Shown here one piece after another: positions 56,625-64,000 of a stretch of DNA of 64,000 nt. The stretch is taken from NCBI GenBank assembly GCA_019635735.1, contig JAHBYX010000001.1:62001-126000 (forward strand). The letters are read 5' to 3'. This DNA comes from Mesorhizobium sp. (GTDB taxonomy: Bacteria; Pseudomonadota; Alphaproteobacteria; Rhizobiales; Rhizobiaceae). The translations under genes and the position numbers were made by a program. The notes below the pieces were generated by a model. It did no database searches. It had not been told where the DNA came from and saw nothing but the letters and a program-made list of their open reading frames with translations. Position 1 is the first letter of the stretch. Each line of letters starts with the position of its first letter.

Positions 56625-56651
56625 CGCGCCGCGGGTCTGGCCCGCGGCGCG
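56625..56651 (-). other. Strong hairpin in the rpoB-rpoC junction
   Basis: Perfect 11-bp GC stem CGCGCCGCGGG/CCCGCGGCGCG with a TCTGG loop, starting 14 nt after the rpoB stop on the transcript. No T-tract follows, so it is more likely an RNA-processing or stabilising element than a terminator. Confidence 0.65.
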
Positions 56652-56665
56652 GCTCTTTCTACTCG

Positions 56666-60829
<4,164 letters not shown>

Positions 60830-60975
60830 CGTCGCTCCTTGCTGCCTTACTGGCTATTCCTGCGGCCGCGCGCGAACCGCGCTGCGGCATTTCAAAACGG
60901 TTAAAAACCCGTTTTCGGAAGGCCGTTCCCGGCCCTCGGAAAAGGGGTTTCCACAACTCGCCCAAGACGCGGGCT

Positions 60976-61020
60976 CCCTCGCCGGCGAGGGTCGGCGGAC
61001 GGCGACATCGCCGCCCGCCG
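60976..61020 (-). promoter_or_regulatory. Adjacent hairpins in the rplL-rpoB junction (attenuator-like)
   Basis: A 12-bp stem with one mismatch (60993-61020, arms CGGCGGACGGCG and CGCCGCCCGCCG, loop ACAT) begins ten bases after the rplL stop. It is followed by the perfect palindrome CCCTCGCC/GGCGAGGG (60976-60991). E. coli has an attenuator and RNase III site in the same junction that set the rplL to rpoB ratio; a similar role is inferred. The remaining ~145 nt to rpoB show no gene. Confidence 0.55.
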
Positions 61021-61030
61021 GCACGCGTTG

Positions 61031-61414
<384 letters not shown>

Positions 61415-61471
61415 TTTTCACTTCCTTCAGTTGGTTCGTTTGCGTGTTGGTTAGGGCAGCGAGGACCAGCC

Positions 61472-61990
61472 TCATGCCGCCTCGTCCTTCCGGGCATAGG
61501 CGCCGAACACGCGGGCAAGCTGAGCTGCCGGCGCATTGACGACTTGGGCGATCCGGGTTGCCGGCGTCTTGATCATGCCGACGATCTTGGCGCGCAGCTC
61601 GTCCAGCGACGGCATGGTGGCCAGAGCCTTCACACCGTCGGCGTCCAGAGCAGTCGCTCCCATCGCGCCGCCGAGAATGACGAGCTTGTCATTCCCCTTG
61701 GCGAAATCGGAAGCGACCTTCGGCGCCGCAACCGGATCCTCCGCATAGGCGATGAGGGTCTGTCCCTTGAACAGGCCCGAAATGCCTTCGGAGTCCGTAC
61801 CCTGAAGGGCGATGATGGCGAGACGGTTCTTCGCTACCTTGACGGTGCCGCCAGCGGCGCGCATTTTCGACCTCAGGTCGTTCATTTGCGCCACGGTCAG
61901 ACCGGCATAGTGGGCCACGACGACTGAACCGGTGTTCTTGAACACCTCGTTCAGGCCCGTGACGAATTCGCGCTTTTCCGCTCTTTCCAC
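61472..61990 (-). CDS. rplJ: Large ribosomal subunit protein uL10
   Basis: 172 aa stalk base. [40 protein letters not shown] and [15 protein letters not shown] are typical of the clade. GTG at 61990 is chosen as start because GGAG lies 7 nt before it and homologues begin with (M/V)xRAEKRE; a GTG two codons earlier is too close to that site. Confidence 0.96.
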   Translation of the reverse strand: MERAEKREFVTGLNEVFKNTGSVVVAHYAGLTVAQMNDLRSKMRAAGGTVKVAKNRLAIIALQGTDSEGISGLFKGQTLIAYAEDPVAAPKVASDFAKGNDKLVILGGAMGATALDADGVKALATMPSLDELRAKIVGMIKTPATRIAQVVNAPAAQLARVFGAYARKDEAA

Positions 61991-62347
61991 TGCCACTCTC
62001 CAGTTGGCAGCCTCTCCCGGAGGATCGGCTGCCGGTTGCCTTCTGTCGCGCAGGACATCCAGTTAAGGACCTCCCGAACGACGCTCGAGGATCCTGTCCC
62101 CTTTTCGTCGTGGCGGTTGCCCGCCACGCTGACAAAAGGCACACGCGGTTCGAACCAAACAGACGCCCGAGGGCGTCGAAATCCGGGTCGATCCCCGTCT
62201 CATGCAGGCCCGGTCGGCTTAAGGAGAGAAGACTCTCCACCTGCAATCTCGGACAGGAGGCCGAGGGTTTCCCCTCGGATCCGGTCCCGTTGCCGGGACC
62301 GGAATTCTTGTCGGGAACAGCGCGTTACGCGCCGTTCCTCATTCAGC
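61991..62347 (-). promoter_or_regulatory. rplA-rplJ intercistronic leader (L10 leader region) with two tandem hairpins
   Basis: A 357-nt gap without a gene. On the transcript it first forms CCGGTCCCG/CGGGACCGG (62281-62302, loop of four) and directly after it CCGAGGG/CCCTCGG (62261-62278). The remaining ~270 nt before rplJ are where the L10-L12-binding autoregulatory leader is found in other bacteria. The position is strong evidence; the L10 kink-turn itself could not be verified by eye. Confidence 0.6.
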
Positions 62348-63046
<699 letters not shown>

Positions 63047-63050
63047 GATC

Positions 63051-63479
63051 TCAGCCCACCACTTCCAGGCCCATCGACCGGGCGGAACCTTCGACCATGC
63101 GCATCGCCGCGTCGACGTCGTTCGCGTTCAGATCCTTCATCTTGGCTTCGGCAATCTCACGCACCTTGGCGCGGGTCACCTGGCCGGCAACCTTCTTGCC
63201 CGGCTCCTTGGAGCCCGAGTCGAGGCCGGCGGCTTTCTTCAGGAAGTAGCTCACCGGAGCCGTCTTCATGACGAAGGTGAACGACTTGTCGGCGTAATAG
63301 GTGATGACCACCGGAACCGGCGATCCCTTTTCCATCTCCTGGGTCTGGGCGTTGAACGCCTTGCAGAACTCCATGATGTTGATGCCGCGCTGACCGAGCG
63401 CCGGGCCGATCGGCGGGGACGGCGTGGCCGATCCTGCCTTGACCTGGAGCTTGAGCTGGCCTGCAACTTTCTTAGCCAT
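63051..63479 (-). CDS. rplK: Large ribosomal subunit protein uL11
   Basis: 142 aa GTPase-centre protein. [39 protein letters not shown] and the C-terminal [20 protein letters not shown] are canonical. 140-nt gap to nusG with no recognisable element. Confidence 0.99.
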   Translation of the reverse strand: MAKKVAGQLKLQVKAGSATPSPPIGPALGQRGINIMEFCKAFNAQTQEMEKGSPVPVVITYYADKSFTFVMKTAPVSYFLKKAAGLDSGSKEPGKKVAGQVTRAKVREIAEAKMKDLNANDVDAAMRMVEGSARSMGLEVVG

Positions 63480-63619
63480 TTCTCATCTGCCCTTGTTTCA
63501 TGCCGGACATCCTCGCGACGCCGGCGGTTGCAGTTCGGTGGTGCGGGACGCTCGGCCGGCAAAAGCCGCCATCCCTCCCACCAGTGCGGACATCCGGCGC
63601 GAGGCCGGACGCCTTCCGG

Positions 63620-64000
63620 TCAGGCCTTCTCGACCTGGCCGAATTCCAGATCCACCGGCACGGCGCGACCGAAGATCGAAACTTCCACCTTGAGCCGCGC
63701 CCTCTCCTCGTCGACTTCCTGGACGAAGCCGTTGAACGAGGCGAACGGACCGTCCGAGACGCGCACCTGCTCGCCGATCTCGAAGGTGATCGACGGCTTC
63801 GGACGCTCCACGCCCTCCTGCACCTGGTGCAGGATGCGCTCGGCCTCGGCATCCGAGATCGGCACCGGCTTGGAATCGCCGAGGAAGCCGGTGACGCGCG
63901 GCGTGTTCTTGATCAGCGAGAACACCGCGTCGGTCAGGTTCGCCCGCACCAGCACGTAGCCGGGGAAGAACTTGCGCTCGGCGTCGACCTTGCGGCCGCG
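63620..64000 (-). CDS. nusG: Transcription termination/antitermination protein NusG, C-terminal part (cut by right edge)
   Basis: The last 126 codons are present; the N-terminus lies beyond the window (full length is about 176 aa). [20 protein letters not shown] at the edge belongs to the NGN domain. [20 protein letters not shown] follows, and the KOW domain is [20 protein letters not shown]. NusG links RNA polymerase to Rho or to the ribosome. Starts inside the visible part are rejected because coding continues to the edge. Confidence 0.97.
   Translation of the reverse strand, partial: RGRKVDAERKFFPGYVLVRANLTDAVFSLIKNTPRVTGFLGDSKPVPISDAEAERILHQVQEGVERPKPSITFEIGEQVRVSDGPFASFNGFVQEVDEERARLKVEVSIFGRAVPVDLEFGQVEKA

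Overview
This is a GC-rich chromosomal window from an alphaproteobacterium. The order nusG-rplK-A-J-L-rpoBC, then the str/S10/spc/alpha ribosomal genes, together with an iscS-sufBCDS-sufT-sufA operon, an NDUFA12-type complex I subunit and a DUF2155 protein, points to Hyphomicrobiales (Rhizobiales). The protein sequences look Phyllobacteriaceae-like (Mesorhizobium/Aquamicrobium/Nitratireductor group). The order-level placement is strong; the family is an inference from sequence feel and gene order, not from a search.

Left part (1-10 kb): a glutaminase/aminotransferase pair on the minus strand, then a plus-strand run of M48 protease, DsbA-like oxidoreductase, aroQ, accB, accC and aat. This joins envelope proteostasis, shikimate synthesis, the biotin half of acetyl-CoA carboxylase and N-end-rule tagging. 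DUF2155, NDUFA12, a GNAT protein, a membrane methyltransferase and an OmpA-like lipoprotein follow.

Accessory-looking part (10-17.5 kb): a three-gene molybdenum hydroxylase (coxS-coxL-coxM order, AYRGAGR active-site motif, so form II CO-dehydrogenase-like). It is divergent from a FIST-domain sensor protein that is translationally coupled to a hybrid histidine kinase. A LuxR-type response regulator converges on the kinase. This resembles the NosP/NahK arrangement of pseudomonads and is the best candidate here for an under-described signalling system.

Middle (17.5-32.5 kb): tRNA-Thr(UGU), two GFA/CENP-V proteins, NAD kinase, an RhlE-like helicase, a TfoX-N protein, the complete SUF operon with a clear promoter and an Irr-type operator, an alpha/beta hydrolase, a YegP-domain protein with a histone-H1-like tail, anmK and tyrS.

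Right half (32.5-64 kb): almost entirely translation and transcription machinery on the minus strand, read from nusG (cut by the right edge) towards rplQ. All genes are intact except tuf, which carries many small indels although both neighbours are clean; unpolished sequence over a duplicated gene is as likely as true decay. Several gene junctions in these operons hold hairpins just behind a stop codon, and three of those are built from one family of heptanucleotide repeats. TTGACG-N17-TAT promoters are visible before iscS, rpsM and rpsL.
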